A stretch of 64,000 bases of DNA from Roseiflexus castenholzii DSM 13941 (GTDB lineage Bacteria > Chloroflexota > Chloroflexia > Chloroflexales > Roseiflexaceae), in contig NC_009767.1 in assembly GCF_000017805.1 (NCBI RefSeq), positions 1,674,001-1,738,000 of the forward strand, in the 5' to 3' direction. A program made the position numbers and the translations under genes. The number at the start of each line of letters is the position of its first letter. The stretch's first letter is position 1. The notes beneath the pieces were generated by a model. It saw only the letters and a list, made by a program, of their open reading frames with translations. It had not been told where the DNA came from and did not search any database. Below, one piece after another: positions 9,950 to 19,316 of this stretch.

Positions 9950-10063
9950 GGTGTTTGTCCCGATACTCTCTGAGAACAGGGCGGGGGTGCGCCCTTGCGA
10001 TCCAACACGAACGATTGTACGCAGGGGCTACGGGATCGTCAAGGGCGCTATAGGTGACGGTCA

Positions 10064-11188
10064 CTAGCGAATACGCTGAATGTCCTCAACCGTGTTGTCC
10101 GGCTTCATAATGTAGACCCGGTCGCTGTTCATACGATAGATGACAAACGCACCGCCCCGGAAGTACTGCTCCACCGCAGTATCAGCGCGCTCCGGTTCAA
10201 CCGCCCAACCCAGCGTTTCGCGGATGGTCGGATTTTCGCGCCATAGTTTGCCGAAGCCGCGAATAGGCTCGATCAGTCCTGGCGGCGGCGTCATGCCGCC
10301 ACTTACCGGTTCACCTTCGCGCCAGTAGTCCGGGTACAACTGCCAGACCAGCGACCCGCGCGCGGTGTCGTAGAACACCACCCAGATGTTGCCGGATTGC
10401 CACGGCGTCAGCGATGGCGGGTTGGAGACCCAGTACATGGCGCCGCGCTCGAAGCGTTGCGATGCTGCCGGAAATGCCAGTTTCGGGAAGGGCGCCGGGC
10501 AGCCGAGGATGTCCGGGTAGGCGCGTGTTGTCGGTCCAAGGAACGGCGCCGGCGGTGCGCAGCGGTCGCTGATCGCCGTATACACGTCGCGCCCCAGGAG
10601 CCCAAGCAGCACCTCGTAGCGCGTGCCTGCCAGTTCGGGATGGTACTCCATGCGCCGCCGCTCGAAGTACTGCACTGTGCCGGTCCAGAGTTCATCGCCA
10701 TTCGCCAGGGTTTCGGTCATCGGCTCGCTGATCGGGTAACCAAAGCGCATCAGTCCGCCATTGCGCCGCCAGTACTCCAGGAACTTGCCGCACAGCGTGT
10801 GACCGGTCTCCGGGAAGAACTGGCATTCCTTCGGGATGGAAGTTGGACGTGGCAGCGACTGCCAGGGACGACCCTGCCAATCGAGCACCTGTGCGCCAAG
10901 ACGACCGGCAAGGACGCCAATCGATCCGTGGTCTTCGAGGCGGTCGCGCTCGAACCACTGCACCGGTCCAGTCCAGTTCTCCACTGTTTCGATGCGCAGT
11001 TCGCTGATCGGGTAGCCGAAGACTGGCAGTCCGCCATTGCGCTCCCAGTAGCGCAGGATCGCGCCGGAGACACAGTAGCCGGTTTCTGGGAAGCAGCGCT
11101 GCCGTTCGGCTGCGTTCGCCGGCGTTGCCGCAACCAGCACGCCGGTTACCGCCAGCAAAAGGGTGAGCATGAGCGTCCAGCGTTTCAT
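10064..11188 (-). CDS. secreted protein with two CFPETG/YPISE repeats
   Basis: A 374-residue exported protein with an N-terminal signal peptide ending near ATPANA-AE (cleavage about residue 27). Two ~75-residue repeats follow, each with an 'FPETG..C' start, an 'RYWERNGGL..FGYPISE' core and 'WTGPVQWFERDRLE' or a close variant. Each repeat has a Cys pair that could form a disulfide after export. The C-terminal ~170 residues are unrelated to the repeats and end in a short hydrophilic segment. I recognise the repeat only as a motif found in secreted Chloroflexota proteins and can name no enzyme function. The gene stands alone, downstream of a CGGAT repeat cluster. Confidence 0.75.
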   Translation of the reverse strand: MKRWTLMLTLLLAVTGVLVAATPANAAERQRCFPETGYCVSGAILRYWERNGGLPVFGYPISELRIETVENWTGPVQWFERDRLEDHGSIGVLAGRLGAQVLDWQGRPWQSLPRPTSIPKECQFFPETGHTLCGKFLEYWRRNGGLMRFGYPISEPMTETLANGDELWTGTVQYFERRRMEYHPELAGTRYEVLLGLLGRDVYTAISDRCAPPAPFLGPTTRAYPDILGCPAPFPKLAFPAASQRFERGAMYWVSNPPSLTPWQSGNIWVVFYDTARGSLVWQLYPDYWREGEPVSGGMTPPPGLIEPIRGFGKLWRENPTIRETLGWAVEPERADTAVEQYFRGGAFVIYRMNSDRVYIMKPDNTVEDIQRIR

Positions 11189-11354
11189 GGCCTTCTCCTT
11201 TCTGCAGCGATCTCGTGTCGCTGCTCGTTGTCACTTTGAGTCTACGCCGCAGCGCACATACACGGAATGGAAAGAGGATGGAGAAATCCTGTCAGGATGC
11301 GTTGAAGGTGAGAAGCAGATGAGAAGAACGTTATGAGCGTCGCCTGGAAGCGCA

Positions 11355-11651
11355 CGCGGATGCGCGCGGGTTGAGACGGATTGGCACGGATTTGTTTTTC
11401 ATCATCGATCCGTGCCCATCCGTCGCGATCCGTGGTCATCCGTGTCCCATCATCCACCCCGTGGCGATCCGTGGGCGCCATCAATAGCGCACGGATGCGC
11501 GCGGGTTGAGACGGATTCTTACGGATTTGGGAATGATGCCTACTCAGTAATCCACATTCATCCGTCGCGATCCGTGGTCATCCGTGTCCCATCATCCACC
11601 CCGTGGCGATCCGTGGGCGCCATCAATAGCGCACGGATGCGCGCGGGTTGA
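11355..11651. repeat. CGGAT/ATCCG palindrome cluster (copy A)
   Basis: Irregular runs of CGGAT every 7-10 bases are followed, after a short unique loop, by runs of ATCCG, so each ~120-bp unit can fold back on itself. Two units lie in tandem, separated by CATCAATAGCGCACGGATG. The same family occurs at 35.93-36.24 kb and 41.46-41.86 kb. It fills the gap between the secreted protein and the baeRF3 gene; no gene is seen within it. Confidence 0.85.
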
Positions 11652-11664
11652 ATGATGGTTACCT

Positions 11665-12831
11665 TCAGTAGCGAAAAACTGCTGCCACGCCGTTACTGCC
11701 GGGAATATCCGTTGCCGGAACCGCAACGGCTTCGCCGCCGTGGAGCAGCGTTTGCTGCGCCGCAATGTCCAGCAGGTCATCATCGCCCGGCAGCGGCTCA
11801 TCATGGAGCGAGATCGTTTCGTCATCGGGATTGTAGCGTCCCCACATCTGCCGATCGCTGGCAACGAGGAGTCGTGCCACACGACCGGCGTGTGCAGCCG
11901 GCAGGATTGAGCGCAGATTCGTGCTGGCGCGCGGCGGGTTGTATTGCAACAGCGCCTCGAAGCGATCGCGCTCATCAGTTGCCAGACGGCTTCGATGCGT
12001 CATCAGCACGTGCGCTCCGCGTTCACCCAGGGCTTCATCGTTCACGTGGTCAGGACTACCGCTGATATGGGTGTCGATGACGTGCGCATAGCCATTCAAT
12101 GCACGGTACATCGACACCATGTAATCGACGCCTGCCAGCACGAGCGGATCGCGCGCGCGACTCAACGCACGTTCGACCGCATTGCTCACTGCCTGAAGAT
12201 AACGCTGCACCTCGGCTTTTTCGTCGTAGATGTTGCCGCCGTGACCGGGGTACATCGCACCGCTGGCGCCGCCGCGCGTCGAAGGAGCAACATGGCGCTG
12301 CGCCTGGCGTCCGGTCGGGTCGGTCTGCGGCAAATCGTCGATACCGGCAGGCGCGTCGGGAAGCGGCACGGCGGTGATGCCCGACGGTGTAGCGTGGAGC
12401 AAACGCACACGACTCTTGCTTAGCGCCAGCACATAGAACGAGTCGGTTGCCGGACGGGGCATAAGCAGCGGCTTAATGAAAGGGCGCCGCCCGACGATCA
12501 CAGCGTCGCTGACGCGGTGCGGCAGGCGATAGAGGTGGAACTGACCGGGTGCAACATAGCACGCCAGTCCAGCGTCCTGATACTCCTCCAGAGTCCGCGC
12601 GTCGGTCATCTCCCACACGGGCGCCAGCATCGCGTGGGCATCGTCGCGATCATACCCGCTCGCCTCAAGTTCCGCCTCACTGCGGCGCAGCAGATTTTCG
12701 AGCTGAATCGCGCGCTGGATGGTTTCACCGGGCGGATGGGGCGCCAGGAATAACGAAACCCACGGTGTTTCGTTCAGCGCAATTAGTTCTCGCACCTCTT
12801 CACGCGACACTCCCTTGAGTAGAACTTTCAT
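11665..12831 (-). CDS. baeRF3-domain protein (eRF1-like fold)
   Basis: A 388-residue protein of the bacterial archaeo-eukaryotic release-factor family 3 (baeRF3) type. Conserved blocks include 'NETPWVSLFLAPH' near the N-terminus, 'FYVLALSKSRVRLLH' mid-protein and the C-terminal 'ARVARLLVASDRQMWG'-like strand. The family is predicted to act on the ribosome in stress or rescue, but no activity is established. The start at 12831 is chosen for its strong AGGAGG site; an upstream in-frame extension to 12996 overlaps the next gene. The phosphoribosyltransferase lies 43 bp upstream on the same strand. Confidence 0.8.
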   Translation of the reverse strand: MKVLLKGVSREEVRELIALNETPWVSLFLAPHPPGETIQRAIQLENLLRRSEAELEASGYDRDDAHAMLAPVWEMTDARTLEEYQDAGLACYVAPGQFHLYRLPHRVSDAVIVGRRPFIKPLLMPRPATDSFYVLALSKSRVRLLHATPSGITAVPLPDAPAGIDDLPQTDPTGRQAQRHVAPSTRGGASGAMYPGHGGNIYDEKAEVQRYLQAVSNAVERALSRARDPLVLAGVDYMVSMYRALNGYAHVIDTHISGSPDHVNDEALGERGAHVLMTHRSRLATDERDRFEALLQYNPPRASTNLRSILPAAHAGRVARLLVASDRQMWGRYNPDDETISLHDEPLPGDDDLLDIAAQQTLLHGGEAVAVPATDIPGSNGVAAVFRY

Positions 12832-12874
12832 ACTCACCTCCTGAACCAAGAGAGAGCGATGATGTGCATAGTTG

Positions 12875-13600
12875 TCATGGAGCGTTTTCGCCGCCATGTT
12901 CGAGCGCTCTATCAGAACACGGCCCCGGCGTATAGCCACGCAATGCTTCGGCAAGCAGGGAGCACACTTCCGCATCACTGGTTGGCGTAAAGTCACTATA
13001 CCACATCCCGATGGCGTAGAGCATCTCAGGCGTCGCCAACGCTACCACCTCATCGACAAGCGGTTCAATCTCGGCAACGCTCTCCGGCGCGGCTACCGGC
13101 GTAGCCACCATGATCCCCGCCGGTCCACCCCGTCGGACTGCTTCGATAGCAGCCATTATCGTCATACCGGTCGCCAGTCCATCGTCGATGAGTATCACGC
13201 GCGCCCCTTCAACCGTCGGCGGCGGACGATCACCTCGGTAGAGGCGTCGGCGTTGTTCGAGGATTCGCTGCTCTTCCCTGGCAACATGGTCAATAATCTC
13301 TTCTGGAATATCGAGCTCTCGAATGACAACGTGATTGAGCACGCGCACGCCTCCCTCGGCGATCGCGCCCATCGCGAGTTCGGCATGACCGGGCACGCCG
13401 AGTTTTCGCACGAGAACGATGTCGAGTGGCGCATGGAGCGCTCGCGCCACCTCATAGGCGATTGGCACGCCGCCGCGTGGCAGTGCCAGCACCAGCAGAT
13501 CGGGATGATCGGTCCACGCTGCGAGCCGCTGCGCCAGCAATCTGCCGGCTTCGCGGCGGTCACGAAAGAGCGGAGGAAACTCTTTGACTCTGATCCGCAT
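12875..13600 (-). CDS. phosphoribosyltransferase family protein
   Basis: A 241-residue type I phosphoribosyltransferase-fold protein. The PRPP-binding loop is ILIDDGLATGMTI (about residues 145-157), with an N-terminal 'LPRGGVPIAYEVA' loop. This variant is widespread as a stand-alone protein related to the erythromycin-esterase-linked PRTases; its base substrate is unknown. The start at 13600 is preferred because GGAGG lies eight bases upstream and the preceding in-frame residues are not family-like. It probably forms a short operon with the baeRF3 gene downstream. Confidence 0.85.
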   Translation of the reverse strand: MRIRVKEFPPLFRDRREAGRLLAQRLAAWTDHPDLLVLALPRGGVPIAYEVARALHAPLDIVLVRKLGVPGHAELAMGAIAEGGVRVLNHVVIRELDIPEEIIDHVAREEQRILEQRRRLYRGDRPPPTVEGARVILIDDGLATGMTIMAAIEAVRRGGPAGIMVATPVAAPESVAEIEPLVDEVVALATPEMLYAIGMWYSDFTPTSDAEVCSLLAEALRGYTPGPCSDRALEHGGENAP

Positions 13601-13834
13601 CGCAGACGCCTCCGCGCGCCACCGGAACAGGCGGCGGAGAGCGCCAGGAACGCATGAAGGCAAGAAGGACGCTGTTGCCTGCCGCACCGTTGCGGTAGCG
13701 CATAGTGTTCTTGTAGTCTTCCTATTGTAGCGCGTCTGACGCAATTTGGGGTAGTGGTTGCTTCACGCAGCGTGATCGTCGGGATACGCCGGTTGACAGC
13801 ACGGGTAGTTGGAGGGTACACTCCACTCACTCTG

Positions 13835-13982
13835 ATACCAATGACGATTGACGATGCCGCATGCGTGTCATTCCGAGCCCTTCGCTTCGCTCAGGGTAAA
13901 CGCAGCGCGGAATCTGAGCGGGTCGCGCACGACCCCTCGCGCTGCTCGGTGGCCATGCCGGATGGTCACAGGTCATTGGTAT
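13835..13982 (+). mobile_element. MITE-like palindromic element, copy 1
   Basis: A 148-bp element bounded by ATACCAATGA and TCATTGGTAT. The interior reads GCGTGTCATTCCGAGC, GCTTCGCTCAGGGTAAACGC, GAGCGGGTCGCGCACGACC and ATGCCGGATGGTCACAGG. It carries no gene. It fills most of the 450-bp gap between the phosphoribosyltransferase and the broken ImmA gene. Confidence 0.85.
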
Positions 13983-14052
13983 AAAACATCTATTCGTTGC
14001 AGGGCGATCTTCTCAATATTCCCCCTACTGCTGCCAATTGAAAGACACTTGT

Positions 14053-15097
14053 ATGACGCGCGTGGATATCAAGCCAACACTTCTTCAGTGGGCTTTAGAG
14101 CGAGTCTAACAGGGAAAGGGAAAACATACGACAACGTTTTCCCCGACTGTCTGAGTGGCTTGAAGGCGAGCGCCAACCAACACTGCGTCAGATCGAGGAA
14201 TTCTCCCGTGCGACCTCTACACCGCTTGGATTTTTGTTCCTGGACAAACCTCCAGAGGAAACATTACTCATTCCTTTTTTCCGCACCCTCAAGAATGAGT
14301 CGGTGCGGCGTCCGAGTCCTGACTTGATCGCGGTTGTGCAGATGATGGAGCGTCGTCAGGCGTGGATGCGCGAATACCTGCGCACAAACGAGTGCGCTCC
14401 CCTGCCATTTGTTCGTTCTGCGTCATTCCAAAGCGAACCCGAACAGATCGCGCGCGAAATGAGACGCGGTCTGGGGCTTTCGGATATGTGGTCCTTACAG
14501 GATAGGGCAGACATCTCTGGCATTATTGTCGTTGCGAACAGTGTGGTTGGGAATAACACGCATCGTCCTCTCGATCCGGCTGAGTTTCGCGGTTTTGTTC
14601 TCGTTGATGAATATGCCCCTCTTGTGTTTATCAACACTGCTGATGGTAAAGCAGCTCAGATGTTTACTCTGGCGCACGAACTCGCGCATATCTGGCTTGG
14701 AGGCAGTGCTGTGTTCGATCTGCGCGAGATGCAACCGGCGCATGATACCACCGAAATCATTTGTAATCAGGTTGCTGCGGAGTTTCTGATCCCGGCGACC
14801 AGGTTACGAGAGATCTGGGATAATGCGCGTCATTCGGGGAGTCCTTTCCAATATCTGGCGCGTCATTTCAAAGTCAGCGAGATTGTCGCTGCGCGTCGTG
14901 CGCTCGATCTTGGATTGATTGATCGACAAGAGTTTTTTGACTTGTATAGCGCCTATCGAGAACATGAATATCAGATCAGAGAGCAGACTGAGAGTGGGGG
15001 GATTTCTATGCCATCCAGACTATGCATCTTGGAAAACGCTTTGCCGCAACCGTTGTGCAGGCTGTGTATGAAGGTCGTTTACTCTTGAGGAGTGCCA
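14053..15097 (+). pseudogene. XRE/ImmA-IrrE metallopeptidase, frameshifted
   Basis: The remains of a full-length ImmA/IrrE-type regulator. The N-terminus starts at ATG 14053 (MTRVDIKPTLLQWALERV) and hits a stop at once. The next conserved block (FPRLSEWLEGERQPT) is in another frame, which continues into the intact peptidase domain (about 14234-15010) with its HELAH zinc motif near 14680. Near 15004, in a run of six G, the frame changes again: the family-like C-terminus (LGKRFAATVVQAVYEGRLLL) is read one frame over and runs into menH. At least three disruptions are visible. The 14234-15088 frame could still give a partial peptidase, but the DNA-binding half is lost. ImmA proteins normally cleave XRE-type repressors on mobile elements, which suits this region. 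Confidence 0.8.
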
Positions 15098-15907
15098 TTG
15101 AACCCCCATTCTGTAACCAGGATCGCATATCACTACCTCGACACCGGCAGAGGCGATCCGCTCGTGTTGCTCCACGGCTTTACCGGCAGCAGCGCAACCT
15201 GGGATGAGGTCGTGCCTCATTTCATGCAGCGCTTTCGTGTGATCCGCATCGACTTGCCGGGGCACGGGCGCACGCCTGCGCCGGTGGGTCCAACGCGTGG
15301 CGCATTGCCGTCGGTCGCAGCCGATATCGCTGCCCTGCTGCGCCATCTCAATGCGGCGCCGGCGCACCTGCTCGGATACTCGATGGGAGCGCGGCTGGCG
15401 CTTGGCATTGCAGTGTTGCACCCCGATGTGGTGCGGTCGCTGATTCTGGAGAGCGGCTCGCCAGGATTGGCGACCGAGACGGAGCGTGCAGCGCGGCGCG
15501 CCCACGACGAGGCGCTCGCCACACGCATCGAGCGGCTTGGTATCGAAGCATTTGTGGACGAATGGGAGCAACTGCCGTTATGGGCGAGTCAGCAACAGTT
15601 GCCAGACTATGTGCGGCAGCGCATGCGCGCAGAGCGCCTGCGCAACTCTCCTTCGGGGCTGGCAGCCAGCCTGCGCAGTATGGGAACCGGCGCACAACCG
15701 TCGTTCTGGGATGCTTTGCCGCATCTGACCATTCCGACGCTGGCGATCACCGGCGCGCTCGATGAGAAGTTCACCGCGATTGCCCGCCAAATGTGCGCGC
15801 GCTGCCCGGCAATGACACACCAGATCATCGAAGGCGCCGGACACGCACCACATCTCGAACGTCCGCTGGAGTTCGCGCGGTGCGTGTTCGGGTTTGCCGC
15901 CTGTTGA
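15098..15907 (+). CDS. menH: 2-succinyl-6-hydroxy-2,4-cyclohexadiene-1-carboxylate synthase
   Basis: A 269-residue alpha/beta-hydrolase that removes pyruvate from SEPHCHC in menaquinone synthesis. The nucleophile elbow is LLGYSMGA, the oxyanion region LLHGFTGSS, the acid follows 'ITGALDEKF', and His is in GAGHAPHLE. The family signature 'LILESGSPGL' and the late 'MGTGAQPSFW' separate MenH from generic hydrolases. I choose TTG at 15098 because AGGAG lies five bases upstream; a GTG at 15092 would overlap that site. The gene appears intact although it sits between a pseudogene and repeat-rich DNA. No other men gene is in the window. Confidence 0.85.
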   Translation: MNPHSVTRIAYHYLDTGRGDPLVLLHGFTGSSATWDEVVPHFMQRFRVIRIDLPGHGRTPAPVGPTRGALPSVAADIAALLRHLNAAPAHLLGYSMGARLALGIAVLHPDVVRSLILESGSPGLATETERAARRAHDEALATRIERLGIEAFVDEWEQLPLWASQQQLPDYVRQRMRAERLRNSPSGLAASLRSMGTGAQPSFWDALPHLTIPTLAITGALDEKFTAIARQMCARCPAMTHQIIEGAGHAPHLERPLEFARCVFGFAAC

Positions 15908-16172
15908 GATTTTTTCGTAAAGCCTGGCGCATAAGAGCGGCGTTTGAGCGCCTTCGGCATGGAGTGCGTCCTTCGGCGAACCTGCCAGTCTCATGCGGCG
16001 TCCTATCAAAAAATCGACACGTGTGAGAGAGGCAGCCGGGAGCGTGAACAAATTCCTTGCATCTTCGCGTTGAACAGCACCGACTTCGAGTGGCGCAAGC
16101 GCATCTTGCGCACCCTCACCCTGAGACAATACAAATGAGCAGGAGGTCACGGCAACCTGCGTATCCCCCCTC
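15908..16172. other. intergenic, no gene seen
   Basis: About 265 bp after menH. A GGCGTTTGAGCGCC palindrome near 15950 could serve as part of a transcript end, but there is no T-run after it. Nothing else is recognised. Confidence 0.5.
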
Positions 16173-16488
16173 ATACCAATGACGATTGACGATGCCGCAT
16201 GCGTGTCATTCCGAGCCCTTCGCTTCGCTCAGGGTAAACGCAGCGAGGAATCTGGGCGGGACGCGCACGACCCCTCGCGCTGCTCGGGGTGACCATGCCA
16301 CCGCATGCTTGTCATTCCGAGCGCAGCGAGGAATCTGGGCGGGACGCGCATGCCCCCTCGCGCTGCTCAGGGTGACCATGCCACCGCATGCTTGTCATTC
16401 CGAGCGCAGCGAGGAATCTGGGCGGGACGCGCACGACCCCTTGCGCTGCTCAGGGTGACCATGCCGGATGGTCACCGGTCATTGGTAT
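16173..16488 (+). mobile_element. MITE-like palindromic element, expanded copy 2
   Basis: It has the same outer ends as copy 1 (ATACCAATGA...CATTGGTAT) but is 316 bp long. The interior unit 'CATTCCGAGCGCAGCGAGGA ... GGGTGACCATGCC' is repeated in tandem, each repeat about 83 bp. The element therefore grows by internal duplication while keeping its ends. Confidence 0.85.
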
Positions 16489-16800
16489 GACACGGTTGCC
16501 TCACAGTCTAGGTGTGCAATGGCTCTTCGCGCTTTCGGCAGCGCAGGACATGTCTTCTTGTGTGATGCGGTGCAGCGGCAAAGCCGCCTCACCGCACTAC
16601 CAACCGGGAGCGCCACGCTGCCGCAGGCTTTAGCGAAGCCGTTGCCGGCGATTGACATCGCCCCTGATGCGATCTGCGGCTGACCGTCTGCGTGCGTGGA
16701 CGGGGGTGAAGGCGTCCACCTGCGTGGACGACCGGCTGAATGCCTGCCCGGCGCGACGTCAGTCGCCGGTTACCTGTGAACCAGCGGCACATGCACGAGG
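16489..16800. other. intergenic, hairpins only
   Basis: No gene seen. TGCGGTG...CACCGCA near 16567-16600 and CGTCCACC...GGACG-type arms near 16700-16730 form local hairpins. It looks like decayed sequence next to the adhesin remnant. Confidence 0.45.
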
Positions 16801-17270
16801 GAGGGGTTCACCACACTGTACACCTCGCCCCCGGTGTATGGCAGCTCACAATCGGGTTGCCGTCAGCGTCGACAATGTCGCTTGTGTCGGCCACATCCAG
16901 GCGCAGGGTTCCGTTCCCTTTGCTGTTGCCGGTATTTACGGCGACAGTCTGGTCTGATCGAGCGGCAGATAGCCATGAGCGCTGGGGACTGTCGCCGGGA
17001 TCGGGCGCCGGAAGGGGTCATAGACCGTTTCCAACGTGCGGCGGGCGTCGCGGATCATACGCTGCACTTGGGTATCGTTGCGCTCGGGGGTAGCTTGAAA
17101 CGGACTGCCGGCGGCAATCGCAACAGCGATTGTTGTGCGATCATGCCGATACCCGGGTGGATGCAATGGCGGCGCGCAACCGGATCGCGATCCGGTAGGT
17201 ACTGCGTCAACCACGGGGCGAGCGACTCCAGGGCGAACGCCATAGCGTACAATAGGACCGACCGGCGCAT
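16800..17270 (-). pseudogene. remnant of a secreted adhesin-like protein
   Basis: Reading the minus strand from an ATG at 17270 gives a signal-peptide-like start (MRRSVLLYAMAFALESLAPW), then frame changes. Near 16850-16960 the segment 'NGTLRLDVADTSDIVDADGN' resembles the short repeats of large Chloroflexota surface proteins ('GTLRLDV...DAAGNP'). The whole piece is under 500 bp with no single open frame. I read it as the two ends of a large surface protein gene joined by deletion. Confidence is limited because the matches are short. Confidence 0.35.
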
Positions 17271-17370
17271 GGGTTCCTCTGGTCTGATGGGTGGGTGAGA
17301 ACTCCATCCTACCGGGTGAGTCTGGCGTCCGTCAAATCGTCTGAAGCGCATTGGAATGCGGAATGGTGTT

Positions 17371-17727
17371 TCAGAACACATGTACGTCATGCAGTGAGCA
17401 ACAGAGGGGTATGGCCAGGGGAATCACGGGCAGGGCGGGCCGCTTACCCGCAACAGTAGGATTTACCCGTATAGAAAGCAATTTTCGCAACGTCGGGTTG
17501 CTGCCTTGATTATTGTGATAGAGATGTTCAGCAGGAAAATTCTCCCCCCTTTTAAATGGGCAGAGGAGTTCCGGTATTCCTCTTCCCAGTTTCCGCTGCA
17601 TGCCGGACTTTGTTGTTGGAATGCCTGTCTGCCATGCAAACTTCTGCTTGACCCGAGAGATTCCCAAAGCGCGTTTCCAGGAAAAAGATAGACCAGGTAT
17701 TACCGGTATTCTTCTTTTTCTGGGCAT
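17371..17727 (-). CDS. small basic protein of a second integron-type cassette
   Basis: A 118-residue ORF starting 33 bases after a core site (GTTGGGC, 17766-17760 on the minus strand), with GAGG five bases before the ATG. The first ~50 residues (KRRIPVIPGLSFSWKRALGI..., then GIPTTK...QRK.GR) resemble a small conserved basic protein family of unknown function. The C-terminal half looks unlike it and may follow a frameshift. GC is clearly lower than in flanking genes. No attC could be found after it, so the cassette may be truncated. Confidence 0.5.
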   Translation of the reverse strand: MPRKRRIPVIPGLSFSWKRALGISRVKQKFAWQTGIPTTKSGMQRKLGRGIPELLCPFKRGENFPAEHLYHNNQGSNPTLRKLLSIRVNPTVAGKRPALPVIPLAIPLCCSLHDVHVF

Positions 17728-17759
17728 CTTTACCTCGCGAAACTTGCTTGTTGTGAGCC

Positions 17760-17831
<72 letters not shown>

Positions 17832-17837
17832 CGCCTT

Positions 17838-18380
17838 TTACTTGTTGTTAACCATTGTTCGCCATTGCATAGGTGTATAACACTTTTGTGTGCCAAACAG
17901 CCGTAGCACCTTCGCTTTTAGACCCTTACCAGGATATGGCACACAAACCATTTCTTGCTCTGGATAGAATAGGTCTAGGGGTAAGCCATTTTTGCCCCAA
18001 GCATCTTGAAGAATGGCAAATTCAATTTCGGTGAGATTGAGGAACCAACAGCAGGAGTCATCGTGATGGTCAAATTTGGCAACTCGGTTTGCTTGCGGCA
18101 TGGGCTGATTATCTAAGAGCAGGTAGAATAACCCATCAATCTGAGAATTTGCAAAAATCCATTGAACGAGTTCTGTGACAAAAGATGCTTTTTCCGCTGG
18201 TTCGCTCGGCAATACACCCTGCTTCTCAATAGGGCCTGGATGCTCCTTTGTAGGAGCAAGCAATTTTGCTTGATAATGCATGCACCACTGCGCTACGGTT
18301 CTTACCGTGACCAAAAAGGCCTTTTGAAAAGGAAAACTTTGCTGATCTTGCCAGTAAAAAAGTTCTGCCGCGTAAATCAT
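17838..18380 (-). CDS. cassette-encoded protein of unknown function
   Basis: A 180-residue ORF, the second in the cassette. It starts at MIYAAELFYWQ (ATG 18380), seven bases after the preceding ORF, and stops six bases before the attC site. It is rich in aromatic residues, with a central 'DGLFYLLLDNQP' and 'CCWFLNLTEIEFAILQDAW' segment and no recognised domain. Its lower GC and codon use differ from the surrounding chromosome, typical of acquired cassettes. A longer frame to 18464 exists but overlaps the first ORF. Confidence 0.6.
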   Translation of the reverse strand: MIYAAELFYWQDQQSFPFQKAFLVTVRTVAQWCMHYQAKLLAPTKEHPGPIEKQGVLPSEPAEKASFVTELVQWIFANSQIDGLFYLLLDNQPMPQANRVAKFDHHDDSCCWFLNLTEIEFAILQDAWGKNGLPLDLFYPEQEMVCVPYPGKGLKAKVLRLFGTQKCYTPMQWRTMVNNK

Positions 18381-18387
18381 TTTTGGC

Positions 18388-18645
18388 CTATTCTGAAACA
18401 GAGCATGGCGGGAAAGGTGTGCCAAAATGGTAGATATTGGCCAAAGTGTACATCGGCCAGGCACTTACATCGAAAGCAAGGCCAATTATTCCACCAAAGA
18501 CTTCACGGGGTTCGACAAACTCTCCTTTGCTTGCCTTCAATTCTTTACAGGCCTTCCAGTCGCTTTTCCACTTGAAATGCAGGGACAAACCAACACTCGC
18601 GTAGATAAGCGCAAGAATTATCACCGCATAGACCAGTCTTTTCAT
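18388..18645 (-). CDS. small membrane protein of the cassette
   Basis: An 85-residue ORF and the first gene of the cassette, starting 31 bases after the core site GTTAGCC. Residues 4-22 (LVYAVIILALIYASVGLSL) form one membrane helix, followed by a basic stretch. 'VFGGIIGLAFDVSAWPMY' may be a second hydrophobic segment. There is no clear ribosome site. No family is recognised. Confidence 0.55.
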   Translation of the reverse strand: MKRLVYAVIILALIYASVGLSLHFKWKSDWKACKELKASKGEFVEPREVFGGIIGLAFDVSAWPMYTLANIYHFGTPFPPCSVSE

Positions 18646-18675
18646 TAACTTTGCTACTCACTGTTGGTGAAGGCG

Positions 18676-18682
18676 GGCTAAC
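18676..18682 (-). other. integron core site (cassette 5' junction)
   Basis: GTTAGCC on the minus strand fits GTTRRRY and is the reverse complement of the first seven bases of the downstream attC. The 637-bp repeat stops exactly here: bases upstream (minus strand ...CTACTTCATG) match copy 2, and bases after G^TT differ. Confidence 0.7.
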
Positions 18683-19316
18683 ATGAAGTAGACCGACCGC
18701 CTCCGCCTATTCCAGCCAGTACTCCGTGAGACGGACGACCGTCCATCTAACCCCGCCCCGCACCGCGTTCGGCCGCTCTTCGTCCGCCGATGCCCGCCTG
18801 TCCGATGCTGGACGGAAGCCCTCTCTCCTGACACTCACGTGCGACGAAGCCGCATCGTTTGTGGAACGCCGAAGACCTCCTCGCCCAGTCCAAGAACGAA
18901 CCTGAACCTCACGCGCTAGTGTTTGCGCGCATTGCGCGGCACATCACTGCGAGCATAGAGCAATCTATTTTCGATGTCAAGCGGTTTCCTCCTTCCAGCC
19001 GATCGCAAAACCCGCTCGATCATGGGCGCGGCGCGCTGCGCCGTAAACACTACGCGCGCTGCACTGAAAAAGCCTCTATCGGAATGGGTGCGGCGGTTCA
19101 TGCGCTTTCATACCATACACCATCTGCACGTGATGGAATTGGGGTCTAGCGGCATATTCCCGCCCCTTCATAGAGGCGATCATCACGTTGACCGGTAAGG
19201 GGTCGTCGTGTTTGGTGCGTGGGGAGCCTGGAGACGTTTTGCGCTCTCGCCTCGCCATGTACCTCCGGTTGACCTATGCACCGGGTCTGATCCACCGATG
19301 ATCAAGCGCGCCGCGC
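18680..19316 (-). repeat. 637-bp repeat, copy 1 (integron leader-like)
   Basis: Almost identical to 21846-22482; I noticed one difference by eye (GACC/AACC near the cassette edge). One end is an integron core site. The other lies in the GCGCGCCGCG tract where the Res remnant stops. Short ORFs on both strands are not convincing. It carries a consensus-like promoter facing the cassette. Its position relative to the cassettes resembles an attI/Pc leader, but no integrase gene is present. Confidence 0.8.
18952..18980 (-). promoter_or_regulatory. sigma-70-type promoter facing the cassettes
   Basis: The minus strand reads TTGACA, 17 bases, TATGCT. It is 270 bp upstream of the core site and points into the cassette ORFs, the position of a Pc promoter in integrons. 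Confidence 0.65.

Noticed and set aside
11355..11651. CRISPR-like array
   Set aside because: The repeated words are only 5-12 bases, irregularly spaced and inverted around a loop; there are no uniform spacers and no cas genes.
18859..19149. 96-aa plus-strand ORF in the 637-bp repeat (also at 22025)
   Set aside because: No ribosome site, no recognisable family, and a good promoter runs through it in the opposite direction.
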